Source: Saccharomycopsis fibuligera x Saccharomycopsis cf. fibuligera
Taxonomy: Eukaryota; Ascomycota; Saccharomycetes; Ascoideales; Saccharomycopsidaceae
Length of the DNA: 64,000 nucleotides
Direction: 5' to 3'
Assembly (NCBI GenBank): GCA_001936135.1
Contig: CP012809.1
Span: 4,513,501-4,577,500 of the forward strand
The position numbers were made by a program, and so were the translations under genes. Positions 1-9,652 of this stretch are shown in pieces (positions within the stretch are counted from its first letter, which is position 1; every line of letters starts with the position of its first letter). The notes beneath the pieces are model-generated. The model did not search any database. It saw only the letters and a program-made list of their open reading frames with translations, and was not told where the DNA came from.

Positions 1-764
1 TCTTGGCTGATTAGTTGATCAATCAAAGGAGCCTTCGCTTTCAAAGTTTGCTTTGACGATGGACAGAGATCCTGGAAAGGATAGTGTCACTGTAACCGTA
101 ATTGTAATCATAGCATGGTTATTCGTGCCTGGGCGAACGTTTCGGCGGATTTGTTAACCTGGCAAGGCGAATGACTTGCCTACGCATACAGAGCAATTTG
201 CCAAAGAAACGAGACTTATGTTACATTATATCTTACATCTTATATATTATACGTGTGCTGCTTCTGTCTCTGGAAAAAGGGGGTGTTTGAATATTTACCC
301 TACCTAATAATACACCCCGGTAAAAATCTTTTTCACTGCCAACAACACTCACTCACTACCTGCCCACTGTCTACCACTACACTGTCTACCACTGTTTACC
401 ACTGTCTGCCACTGCTGTTCTTCTTTATACTCATATCCCATATCCCATATCCCATATCTCATATCTATCCACTTCCTTCCCACCAGCTCTCTGGCGTTCC
501 ATCATCCTCTATCCCCATTACCATCCTGCCATATACTATACTATACTATACTCTTTCTTTTCTTCCTTATTCCTTCTTTCTTCTTCAGTCCTCTTTCTTT
601 CTCCTTTCCTCCTCTCGCTACTGCCCCCCTGTCCCTTCCAATTTCATTTTCCATCCTGATCTTGTTTCATAGCTACTCATCCTTTCTGTCCACTGCTCTC
701 CACTCTCAACGCCACCTCTTATCTGTACCAAACCTGTATCATACTTTTACAACCTCTATATGAA
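1..764. other. Upstream region and leader of HSL1
   Basis: No convincing gene. The first 250 bases show nothing I recognise. From about 360 the strand is pyrimidine-rich, with a loose tandem array of CTGTCTACCACT-like units (about 366-417), a CATATCC array (about 428-465) and an ACTAT array (about 533-552), then long CT-rich tracts up to 650. The reading frame over 253-672 has low-complexity composition and no ATG near its start, so I treat it as chance. The region probably holds the HSL1 promoter and a long leader. Confidence 0.6.
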
Positions 765-768
765 ATGA
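760..768 (+). promoter_or_regulatory. Minimal uORF (ATG AAA TGA) overlapping the HSL1 start
   Basis: ATG AAA TGA lies at 760-768, and its TGA (766-768) overlaps the HSL1 ATG (765-767). Ribosomes that start on the first ATG would stop exactly at the main start, which is compatible with leaky scanning or stop-restart control. The bases are seen; the regulatory role is inferred. Confidence 0.4.
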
Positions 769-3700
769 ATTATGACGACGAAACAAACACAAATGTCATA
801 TCCAGATCAGAGGACGAGTTAGACACCATTGCCAAAAACAACAACAACAACAACAATAACAACAACAATAATAATAACGCACACTATGATACCATGACCG
901 ACTCAAAATATCAGCCAGCCAATCACCACCACCATCACCAACAGCATAAGTATCTCAACAACAAACTTGTCCAACAGCAGGTGCACACCAATGGATCCCC
1001 CGACAGAAAACCGCCTCGCAAACACACTCAAACAAAACAACAAGCTTCTGCCGCCAACGCAAGCGCAAGCGCCAGCACTAACGCCAACGCATACGATGAC
1101 CAGTATGAAGATGTCGACGAAAATAACCGCCCTCAGGAAGAGGACGAAATTGTGGTCCCCGAGCACTTGATATCTCAGGTCCACACTAATGTCAACTCAA
1201 ACAAAGACTCCGACAAGAGACTATCCACAATGACGACCTCTTCATACACTAAAAAGGTGAAGAAAAATTATGTTGGCCCTTGGAAATTGGGAAGAACTTT
1301 AGGTAGAGGCGCTACCGGTAGAGTTAGATTGGCAAAACACTCCAAAACCGGCCAGCTAGCCGCCGTCAAGATCATCCCAAAATCCACATTTAGAGATAAT
1401 AGCAACAACAACAACAATAATAATAATGATAATGTCCATAACGGTATCGAAAGAGAAATCATAATTATGAAGTTGATTTCTCATCCAAATATCATGGCGC
1501 TCTATGATGTTTGGGAAAACAAGGGTGAACTATATCTTATTTTGGAGTACGTTGAATGCGGCGAATTGTTTAACTATTTGGTCAAAAAGATAAGATTGGA
1601 TGAAAAAGAGGCAGTTCATTATTTTAAACAAATAATATCCGGCGTCAATTATTGCCATTCTTTCAACATTTGTCATCGTGATTTGAAACCTGAAAATTTG
1701 TTGTTGGATAAGTATCATAACATCAAAATTGCCGATTTTGGTATGGCGGCGCTTGAAGTCACAAACAAAATGTTAAACACGTCTTGTGGTTCACCACATT
1801 ACGCTTCCCCTGAAGTGGTAATGGGCGAGAGCTATCATGGCGGTCCTAGTGATATATGGTCTTGTGGTATTATTTTATTTGCTTTATTAACTGGCCATTT
1901 GCCCTTTGACGATGACCATATGACTAGATTGTTGGCCAAAGTAAGATCCGGTATCTTTAGAATTCCAAGCTATGTCAGTGCTGAAGCAAGAGATTTAATT
2001 AAAAAAATGTTAACGGTAAACCCAGAAAAAAGAATTTCTATTGAAGAAATCTTGGCTCATCCGTTACTTCAAAAATACCCAGAAACTGGGTTTTATTATC
2101 CAAGAAACAAAAAACACAAGAATTATATGGAATCTCCATTACCTAAAGATATTATGAAACAGCCAATCGTTCCAGAAAAAATTGATCGTGAAATATTAAA
2201 AAATTTGCAAACTTTGTGGCATGGCGAAAGAAAATCCAAGATTATTGATAAATTACTGACCACCGATGAAAACGCCGAAAAATTGTTTTATTACTTGTTG
2301 TTGAAATATAGACAAGAGCATTCAGATGTCGCCCAAGCCATCAAAAACAAGACAAAACCAAAAACAATTATGCAATCCAATGGCGAAACTACTGCTAGAG
2401 ACTTGATCAATAATGGTCATCTTACAATGAGTAAATCCAAATCTTTTGTATCTACTACGGTAACTGATAACAGCGGCAACAAAACAACAGAAATTTCTAA
2501 AGAGCCATTATCCAAAAATGCAAAACTCAACTCCACTTCCTACAATAAAATTTTGACTCGCTCCAAATATAGTCTAAATAAATTGGACAAATCCACATCT
2601 CGCTCAAATCTCAACAGCTTGCCTAGTTCTAATAATATTAATAAGCGCAGAACTAGAGACATTGAAGGCCGTTTGGTTATTCCTGCTTCATCTTCTAGAA
2701 AAGGTATCAAATTTGCTAATCACTCCAGAGCCAAGTCTTCTGCTAGTCAGAAATCTTTCAAAGGCTCACCTTCTCCATTCAACAGTGTGCACAATATTCA
2801 AGGCTTGGATGCCGCTGTTGCTAATTATAACAGCAATCATCATCATAATAATGATCAAGATGGAAACCCAGCCAAAAATAGTGAAACCTCCCCTACTGCG
2901 ATTGACTTCAATTTTGGTAAAACAACTATTGGTGCCACCGGTGTTGCTGCCACCTTGGCACGTAATGATGCTATCAATGCTAAACGTAACTCAAATATTC
3001 ACTCACTGATGACAAAGTCAACTTCCAAAAGAGATAGCTTTAATGCTTTCGATATGGGCTCTATACCTAACTATGCTGCTTTGATTGACCAGTTTGGATT
3101 GACTTCTTCAACATCTCGCAAAAGCATAACTTCTCCTAAAAAGAAACAAAGAAAATCTCTTACCGGCTCCAACTCGTTGCTTGACATGAACAGTTCTAAC
3201 AGCGTCAAACGTCTATCTGTAGTTTCTAGTAGATCCAAAAGATCTACATTGAACAATTCTTCAAGTAAAAGAAGTATAAGGAACAAGGCTAAAGCCAAGA
3301 AGGAATTGTTGAAAAAGCCAACGTTAAATTTACCAGAATTGCCAAAGTTGCCACTGGAAGAAACAAAGCAAAAGGCCAAAGCTGCAAAAGTATTATCTCG
3401 TGATGATTTCAATACCGGGTTATCAACTGATGATTTCGCATTTTTTTGTGAGCAAGTGTTTGGTTTTGACAAGGATCCTTCGAAGCGTAAAAGCAATGTT
3501 TTCAGTCATTTGCCAAATTATAACGACTTGCAAAAAGAGTACCAATCGCGTTTGGAATTGCAAAAACAAGAAGAAATTAAAAGAGAACAAGAACGTCTTG
3601 AAGCAATCAATAAAGCTAATAACTTGAGTAAAATGGTGAAAGAAATGGTTGAAAAGGCAAAGTCTTTAGAAAAAGAAAATCAACGGTTGATTAAAGAAAG

Positions 3701-4862
3701 AGAAGCTAAAGAAAATGATAGACGTGCTGCTTCTTTGCCTCATGACGGTAAACAAAAGAATGGCGATAGCTTGGATCCGCAAAAGGTTAGACAAAGAAGA
3801 GCAATTAGTGAATTCAAAGACGTTGCTGATGTTAATGACGCTGCAGCTGAAAACATACAAAGAGTTAGTCCTACCAAGAAAAATTCAAAGATTGGTAAGT
3901 CGCCGAAAAAGAAAAAGTCAATTCTTGGGGTTAATTCTACCTTGTTGAATTCTCCAACTGGATCTTTAGTTAAACCTGATGGCAGTCCTACTAAGAAGGG
4001 CAAACCAGTAAACAACACCGCCACTGATCTTAGAACTTTGCCTAGTGATTTGACTTCAGTTACCAATGAAGATGATAAATTTCAAGATGCGATGGAAAGT
4101 TTGGGCCGTCAAAACACAAACAGTTTTTTCAATTTCAATTCACAAAAAAGTCAATCGATTTCAAGTTCGATATTTGATAATAACAAAAAGCCCCACTTCA
4201 ATTTTGGCGGCTCTTCAGTAATTGAAAAGAAAAACAATATCCATAATAATAAAGATGATCCAACATCTCAAGGCTTGCAAGCTTTTATTCAAAGCAAATC
4301 AAAAGAAAATTTCCTTTCTGGCGATGCATCTTCTGAACAGGGCAAACTTGGCTCATTATTGCCAACCCCACCATCTTCTAGCCCTGAACTTAACTCTAGC
4401 AAAAAAGTTCACATCTTCAGCTACCCACTGCCAACTGGAACCTCTGATTTGGATATGTCTTTTACTAATGCCAGCTCTAAAAAAGACACTTCTACTCTAG
4501 ATTCATTGAATAATAATTCCAACACTAACAGCGCTAATATCAGTGCCAATGCCAATAACAACAACAATAATGGCAATAGTATCACTCTGAAAGCAAAACG
4601 CAACTCATCAATAGCTACGCCATCTACCAATAACCGATTCTCTTTAGTTCCTCAAAGAGATGCACCAAAACCTCCACAACCTAAATCTTCTGCCATCACC
4701 ACCACCGCTGCCGCTGCTGCTACTGCTGCGACTAGTAGCAACGATAAGGACGAACCATTGTCAACTCCCAGCGCTCCAGAGAAATCACAGAGTAGTAATA
4801 CTCAAACCAACGTTAAGACGGTTGTTGCAAAGGGAAACAATCTTATTGTGAAGGCAAATGCG

Positions 4863-4919
<57 letters not shown>

Positions 4920-5795
4920 ACTACTACTACTACACCATCATCAACTACCGCCGGTGATGCGGCCACCGGTGCCACCACTGTTCCTCCTGCTACTGCTACT
5001 GGTGTTGCTTCTGCTGGAAACCCAACCACTGCCACTACCAGCACTAATGCTACTGCAATCACCGATTCTCTTGCCATTGCTAACAGCAATGCCAAAAAGA
5101 ATGACGATGCATCATCAACTACCTCAGCGGCAAGATCAGCTACTGGTAAACCATCCACCGCCACATTAAGAGCAGCTTCAGCAATGACGGCTAGAACCAA
5201 ATTATCTACTATTGAAAAAGCCAACAACTCAAATACCACCGTTACCACCGATAAGGAATCTAGCAGTGATGATAAAGATGGAGAATATGTTGAGTCCAAG
5301 CATTCCAAAGAACCATCAATTACCACTACCACTGCCTCATCGATTTTGACTAATCCGAAAACAAAACAAAGTTGGTTTTCCAAAGTCATCAACAATTTTG
5401 TTCCTAATGCATCTCACGAGGAAGAATTTCGCTATGAGTCATTTTTGCTCGTTGAAGACGTCCAAACCTTGATTAGAAACTCATTAACTGTGAGATTAAA
5501 AGAAGGCAGCGTATCCAAAGTGAAATTTGACTCTAATAGCATTTCAGCGGTGGTGCCAGCCAAATTAGCCAATGGCAGATCATTGAAAGTGAAAATCATG
5601 GTTAGTAGCTTGAAAATCGGCAGATTTGATAGTGGTAAAGTGCTGAAGGATAAGAAAAGATCAGTAGTTACTGTTTTGAAAGAGAAAGGGTCGGCTAAAG
5701 CGTTTAGTAAGATGGGCCAAACTATTCAATTGACTATCCAGAATGAAGAAAATCAGTTCAAGACTAGAGAAACTAGATTCATGAGATATGGTTGA
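765..5795 (+). CDS. HSL1: Hsl1/Nim1-related serine/threonine protein kinase
   Basis: A 1676-residue kinase of the Hsl1/Gin4/Kcc4 family, which links septin-ring assembly at the bud neck to Swe1 (Wee1) removal and mitotic entry. An Asn/His/Gln-rich tail precedes the kinase domain (about 173-436), which has a glycine loop, Lys202, HRD at 304-306, DFG at 324-326 and an SPE motif. An Asn run (about 211-226) is inserted after the beta-3 lysine. The central region is Ser/Asn-rich with a charged coiled coil near 920-990 and KEN tripeptides (one near residue 1179), which fits the APC/C control known for Hsl1. A Thr/Ala homopolymer block lies near 1366-1390. The last 110 residues, ending MRYG, fit the membrane-binding KA1 domain. 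Length and the sequence just before and in the glycine loop favour Hsl1 over Gin4. Confidence 0.88.
4861..4933 (+). repeat. ACT/GCT trinucleotide repeat inside HSL1
   Basis: A run of ACT triplets, then GCT triplets, then ACT triplets again, in frame, encodes poly-Thr, poly-Ala, poly-Thr. It probably varies in length between strains and lies in a disordered part of the kinase tail. Confidence 0.85.
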
Positions 5796-6265
5796 GCATA
5801 TCTAAGAATAGACGTTGTTGCTTGATTTTTTGTTTTTCCAATTACTATCTTTTTTTTATTCTTTTTATTTTGCTTTTACTTTAAACATTTTATTGCACGA
5901 ATGAACAATTCCCAAATGTTAATTCTGATTATTGTCATCGTTATACTTTATCTTCTTATTCATAACTTTATCTATTATTATTATTATTTTTTTTCCATTT
6001 TTTCATTTTTTACTATTATCACTAGTATTACTATTATTTACTTTGTTAAGTTTTTAGTTTTGTTTTTAATCAATCCTTTGTTTTTGTTGTTTCTTATTGT
6101 TTTTCCTTTTGTTTTATTATTTCAGTTTCAAAAACTTTTTTTTTCCAACAAAATTTGCTCAAAACGGATCATGATAGTCATTTTTATGCTTTTTATTTAT
6201 TATTTGCCCACTTACTTACTTATTTGCTTACTCATTCCAAAATTTTCTTATTTATTTAGTTTAGC

Positions 6266-6308
<43 letters not shown>

Positions 6309-6977
6309 CTGCGAACAGATATTTTTTGTCACCTTAATTTTTTCGCTTCATTCTTTCGTCTTCATCTTATTAATTTACAATTTTATTAATTACACGTTTC
6401 AGAATCTCAAAGTAAAAGTTAAAACGCCAAAACACCAAAATGCTGAAAAAAGAGCATCCTATTTCTATCAATGATAAGGACTTGCCCGATAATGTTTGCT
6501 GTTCTTTTTGCCCTTGCTTTCTCCTTCCTCAAGCGACAGTTTTTTTTATTATCTTCAACGCTAATTTTCTTCAACGGCACCGAAGGAAACCCAAACAAGC
6601 ATAGTTCATGAATCGAACCAAGCTGACTATGAGTCTTGCAAATGAGATCCAGAGAGCGCATAAAAGTCTACAAATGGTAGAGATTGTGTTTCTTAAATGT
6701 CGCTGTTGTATCTGCATTCTCTTTATTTCAAGGAATTCATATGCAATTATTACGATCAGTTGTAGCTGTTACTTTTGTGTCTCCTAAATGTATGCAATGT
6801 ATATATCTTGCCTTCAAATTATTTTTTTTTTTTTTTCAAATCAAAAGAATGCAAGACATGGCAAATATAAAAAAACAAACATCAGTGTACTCTAGATTAA
6901 TCTATAGATGCAGCTATATATACAATATATATGCCTTTTAAATTACTCCATAAGCATTCAATTATTGTCTTGTTTCA
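5796..6977. other. Convergent intergenic region HSL1/SPC34, AT-rich
   Basis: Extremely T-rich on the + strand from 5820 to 6360, including an uninterrupted 35-base T tract (6269-6303). Open frames at 5901-6305, 6419-6661 and 6684-6941 are composition artefacts without recognisable domains. No tRNA or snoRNA was recognised. Both neighbouring genes end here, so the region should hold their 3' UTRs and poly(A) signals. Confidence 0.6.
6269..6303. repeat. 35-base poly(T) tract
   Basis: Thirty-five consecutive T bases between the 3' ends of HSL1 and SPC34. Such tracts exclude nucleosomes and are prone to length errors in sequencing. Confidence 0.9.
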
Positions 6978-8171
6978 CTAACTTCTGCTCTTTTCTAGTA
7001 ATGCGGATTTTTGTCGTTTTAATTCTTCAAGTTCTTTTTTCTTTTTCTCAATTATATCTTTCCCTGTAATTATCACTTCTGCTGGTGGCGCTTTCTTACT
7101 TTTTTTCTTTGCGGGTTCGCTTGTCATAACTTCTGCCTCAGCCCCAGAGTCCAGCTCCGGGCCCCCTTTAACTTTACTTTCATCATCATCATTTGAACCA
7201 CTAGCCAGTCTTTTTTGAGATCCTTTCTGCTGATTTTGTTGCTGCTTAGCAACTGTTTTTTGAAACTGGAGTAGTTCCTTATCATCCAAATCGATATTGT
7301 ATTTTCTCAACTGAACACTGATTTCTTTACTTATTGCCATTAATTCATTGATTTCCTTAGATAATGAAACATTCCGATCTTTGAGTTTGGCCAAGTAGGC
7401 ATCTAGGTTATTTATTGGGTAGTTTGTGTTTAATTTGACTAATGTTGAAATGAGTTGGTCAATTAGGTGGCTTTCATCGTTGCCATTATGATCATTACTG
7501 TCTTCTCTCTCATTTTTGCTATCTTTTTGTTTTTCGCTACTGCTCTCTTGCGCTTCTGCTTTGTTTCTAGCATTATCATGATCCCCAGCACTTATTTTGC
7601 TGACATCATCTACCCTATTCAAATCGTACATCGTATTACTCTGCTTCAATTTCTTCTGAAATAGTTTTTGTAAGTACTCATTAATTTGTTCAAGTTTATT
7701 TAAGTAAAAATTATTATTGGCCATTGACAATTCATCGAGTGTTGGTTTTTGCGGGATTTTGATGGTGACTTCATCATTGTTGAAATCCCCCGAATAATAA
7801 TTTGACTTTTCTTTAAATTTGGCCCCATCGTAGCGTCGTAGGCCTGGGTATTGCTGCCGCATTGACTGTCCTTGGCTGTTGTTGTTATTGTTGGGCTGGT
7901 CGGCGCCATTGATTTTTATGTTACTGTTGCCACTATTATTATTACTGTTATTATTATTATTATTAATGCTGAAAGAAGTTGTCAGTTCTGGCTCATAAGT
8001 AAGAAATAGTCTGTCACTACCCAAATCAATATTTAAATCAGTAATCAAGTTAGTGATCTCATTATTCTTAATTACTGAATTGGCAAATACTCCACCTGGA
8101 TGGAAATATAGTGTGGAGATGGAGTCGCATGATTTGCGTGATTGCTTGAGTATAGATTCGAGGTCCAGCAT
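6978..8171 (-). CDS. SPC34: DASH/Dam1 complex subunit Spc34
   Basis: Kinetochore protein of the microtubule-encircling DASH (Dam1/DDD) complex, which couples chromosomes to spindle microtubules. The N-terminus carries the family signature STLYFHPGGVFANSVI (about residues 19-34), closely matching the start of S. cerevisiae Spc34. A predicted coiled coil lies at about 235-300, and a second charged helix ends the protein. At 397 residues it exceeds the roughly 295 of S. cerevisiae because of Asn-rich (about 70-100) and Glu/Lys/Ser-rich spacers. A bipartite basic KKKSKK motif near 355 could be a nuclear signal. The ATG at 8171 is the first in frame. A long CAA-type repeat lies in its presumed 5' leader. 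Confidence 0.82.
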   Translation of the reverse strand: MLDLESILKQSRKSCDSISTLYFHPGGVFANSVIKNNEITNLITDLNIDLGSDRLFLTYEPELTTSFSINNNNNNSNNNSGNSNIKINGADQPNNNNNSQGQSMRQQYPGLRRYDGAKFKEKSNYYSGDFNNDEVTIKIPQKPTLDELSMANNNFYLNKLEQINEYLQKLFQKKLKQSNTMYDLNRVDDVSKISAGDHDNARNKAEAQESSSEKQKDSKNEREDSNDHNGNDESHLIDQLISTLVKLNTNYPINNLDAYLAKLKDRNVSLSKEINELMAISKEISVQLRKYNIDLDDKELLQFQKTVAKQQQNQQKGSQKRLASGSNDDDESKVKGGPELDSGAEAEVMTSEPAKKKSKKAPPAEVIITGKDIIEKKKKELEELKRQKSALLEKSRS

Positions 8172-8235
8172 GGCTGGGAGTGATATTAAAGTGGCTAGTG
8201 AAAAGTGTTTGGGTTTTGTTGATAAGAGATTAATA

Positions 8236-8236
8236 G

Positions 8237-8307
<71 letters not shown>
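8236..8307. repeat. (GTT)24 microsatellite upstream of SPC34
   Basis: Twenty-four perfect GTT triplets. On the SPC34 sense strand this is (AAC)24, starting 65 bases before the ATG and so probably in the mRNA leader. No ATG lies between the repeat and the gene, and the frame is broken by stops, so it is not coding. Confidence 0.9.
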
Positions 8308-8606
8308 ATTGTTTAAATGTTGATGTCAATTTTTTTTAACGAGCTTCCGTGCTCGACTGCGCATAGCAGCTACGATGTGCCCCGAATTCTGTCTCCGGAG
8401 ATGACATTGCCTATAGTTTACACAATTCCACTGCTACACTACTCTAGCAAACAGCAGACAACACAGGTAAGCATCAACATCGAATTACATTGAAACAAAG
8501 GTACATTCATTTACGTCATAAATTACTAAACTGTATATAACGCACACCATCAACACTATAAACAACAAAAGTGCTTAAGCAGCCTGCACTAAACTCCGAA
8601 ATCCAC
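8308..8606. other. Intergenic region between SPC34 and the YMR090W-like gene
   Basis: Promoter side of SPC34 and 3' side of the next minus-strand gene. It holds a short GC-richer block (8339-8405) with an inverted repeat CGAGC/GCTCG and the 10-base palindrome TCTCCGGAGA (8392-8401), a possible zinc-cluster-factor type site. No gene seen. Confidence 0.5.
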
Positions 8607-9278
8607 TTATTTCAAAGAGGACAAAAACTGCTTGATTGGAGTTTGGCCCTTGACAAGAGTAATTGTCTTGTGAATAGTGTTTGGCTCCTGCAAAGAGTCC
8701 GCAATGACTTGAGCAACATCGTCTCTGTCAATCTGCAAGTCTGCAATTTTTTTGTTTCCAATTTCATCTGTAACCTTCCCGGTACCTTCACCATCACTCA
8801 AATAGCCCGGTTGCAAAATGGTCCAATCCAATTTGGTTCTTCTTAATTCACGGTCAGCGTATTTCTTAGCAATGTAGTAAGATCTAAGCTCGTTATTGTA
8901 CCAGAAATCTCTGTCTTCGGCTTTGATGGCACTGACAAGGACTATTCTTTTGATTCCAACTTTCTCAGCTGCTTCAAACACCTTGACCGCACCGTCAAGA
9001 TCAATCGAGAAGGTCTTATCAAGTCCCTTACCACCAGCTCCGGCACTAAAGACAACAGCATTAGCACCTTCAAGAGCTCCTGCAATGTTCAAGACTGGTT
9101 CCTCAAGGCTAACAACTTTCGATTTTATGCCAATGTCGGAGAATTGCTTCACTTGGTCCTTGTTGCGGATAATAGCAAGCGGCTCAAACTTGTCTGGCAA
9201 ACCGTGAAGCTTATTAATAAGACGTCTGGCAACTTTGCCATTAGCTCCAACGACTGCAACTTTGGTGATTGAGCTCAT
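8607..9278 (-). CDS. Atypical SDR-family NAD(P)-binding protein, YMR090W-like
   Basis: A 223-residue single-domain Rossmann protein. The N-terminal VAVVGANGKVARRL (residues 7-20) is the glycine-rich dinucleotide loop of atypical short-chain dehydrogenases (NmrA/SDR_a5 type), and YYIAKKYADREL near 135-146 contains the usual Tyr-x3-Lys spacing. Length and order match S. cerevisiae YMR090W (about 227 residues), a cytosolic protein of unknown substrate. It has no signal peptide or membrane segment. Its start is divergent from GPI10, with 374 bases between. The substrate cannot be named from sequence. Confidence 0.75.
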   Translation of the reverse strand: MSSITKVAVVGANGKVARRLINKLHGLPDKFEPLAIIRNKDQVKQFSDIGIKSKVVSLEEPVLNIAGALEGANAVVFSAGAGGKGLDKTFSIDLDGAVKVFEAAEKVGIKRIVLVSAIKAEDRDFWYNNELRSYYIAKKYADRELRRTKLDWTILQPGYLSDGEGTGKVTDEIGNKKIADLQIDRDDVAQVIADSLQEPNTIHKTITLVKGQTPIKQFLSSLK

Positions 9279-9652
9279 GTTCGTTTGGTATGTATTTCAG
9301 TTGTTAGTTTGAATTGCTTAGTTTAGTATTCAGCTATCGAATTGACTTAATGGCCGACGGATAGGTAGCAAACAAGGAAAAAGCAAGGGGCAAGAAAAGA
9401 AGAGAAGAGACGAGGATACTCAAGCGTATATATATTTATATATACACACACACATATATATATATGGTTTATGAACATATTACTAAGCCCAGCTCATCGC
9501 ACGTGACCTATAGCATAAACCTTTTTTGAGTTTCTCTTAGCTGAGCAACGGCAGTTACTTTCAACATGGTAGAACTTCACCGCGACAGGCTGTGGAGAAC
9601 CTACCGCTAGGACATCACAGACCACACAGTGAGCAAGCAGCCACAGCTAGCC
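9279..9652. promoter_or_regulatory. Divergent promoter, YMR090W-like gene/GPI10
   Basis: Shared upstream region. It contains an AT/CA dinucleotide microsatellite (about 9426-9464) and a GCACGTGA element (CACGTG at 9500-9505), the core bound by Cbf1/Pho4-type bHLH proteins in yeasts. Which gene it controls cannot be told from sequence. Confidence 0.5.

Noticed and set aside
253-672. 139-codon frame before HSL1
   Set aside because: Begins at a non-ATG codon and is made of simple pyrimidine repeats.
4802-5395. 197-codon minus-strand frame (Val/Ala-rich) inside HSL1
   Set aside because: It is the reverse reading of the ACT/GCT repeats and mirrors their composition.
5901-6305. 134-codon hydrophobic frame after HSL1
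   Set aside because: Pure T-rich artefact (Phe/Ile/Leu), ending in the 35-T tract.
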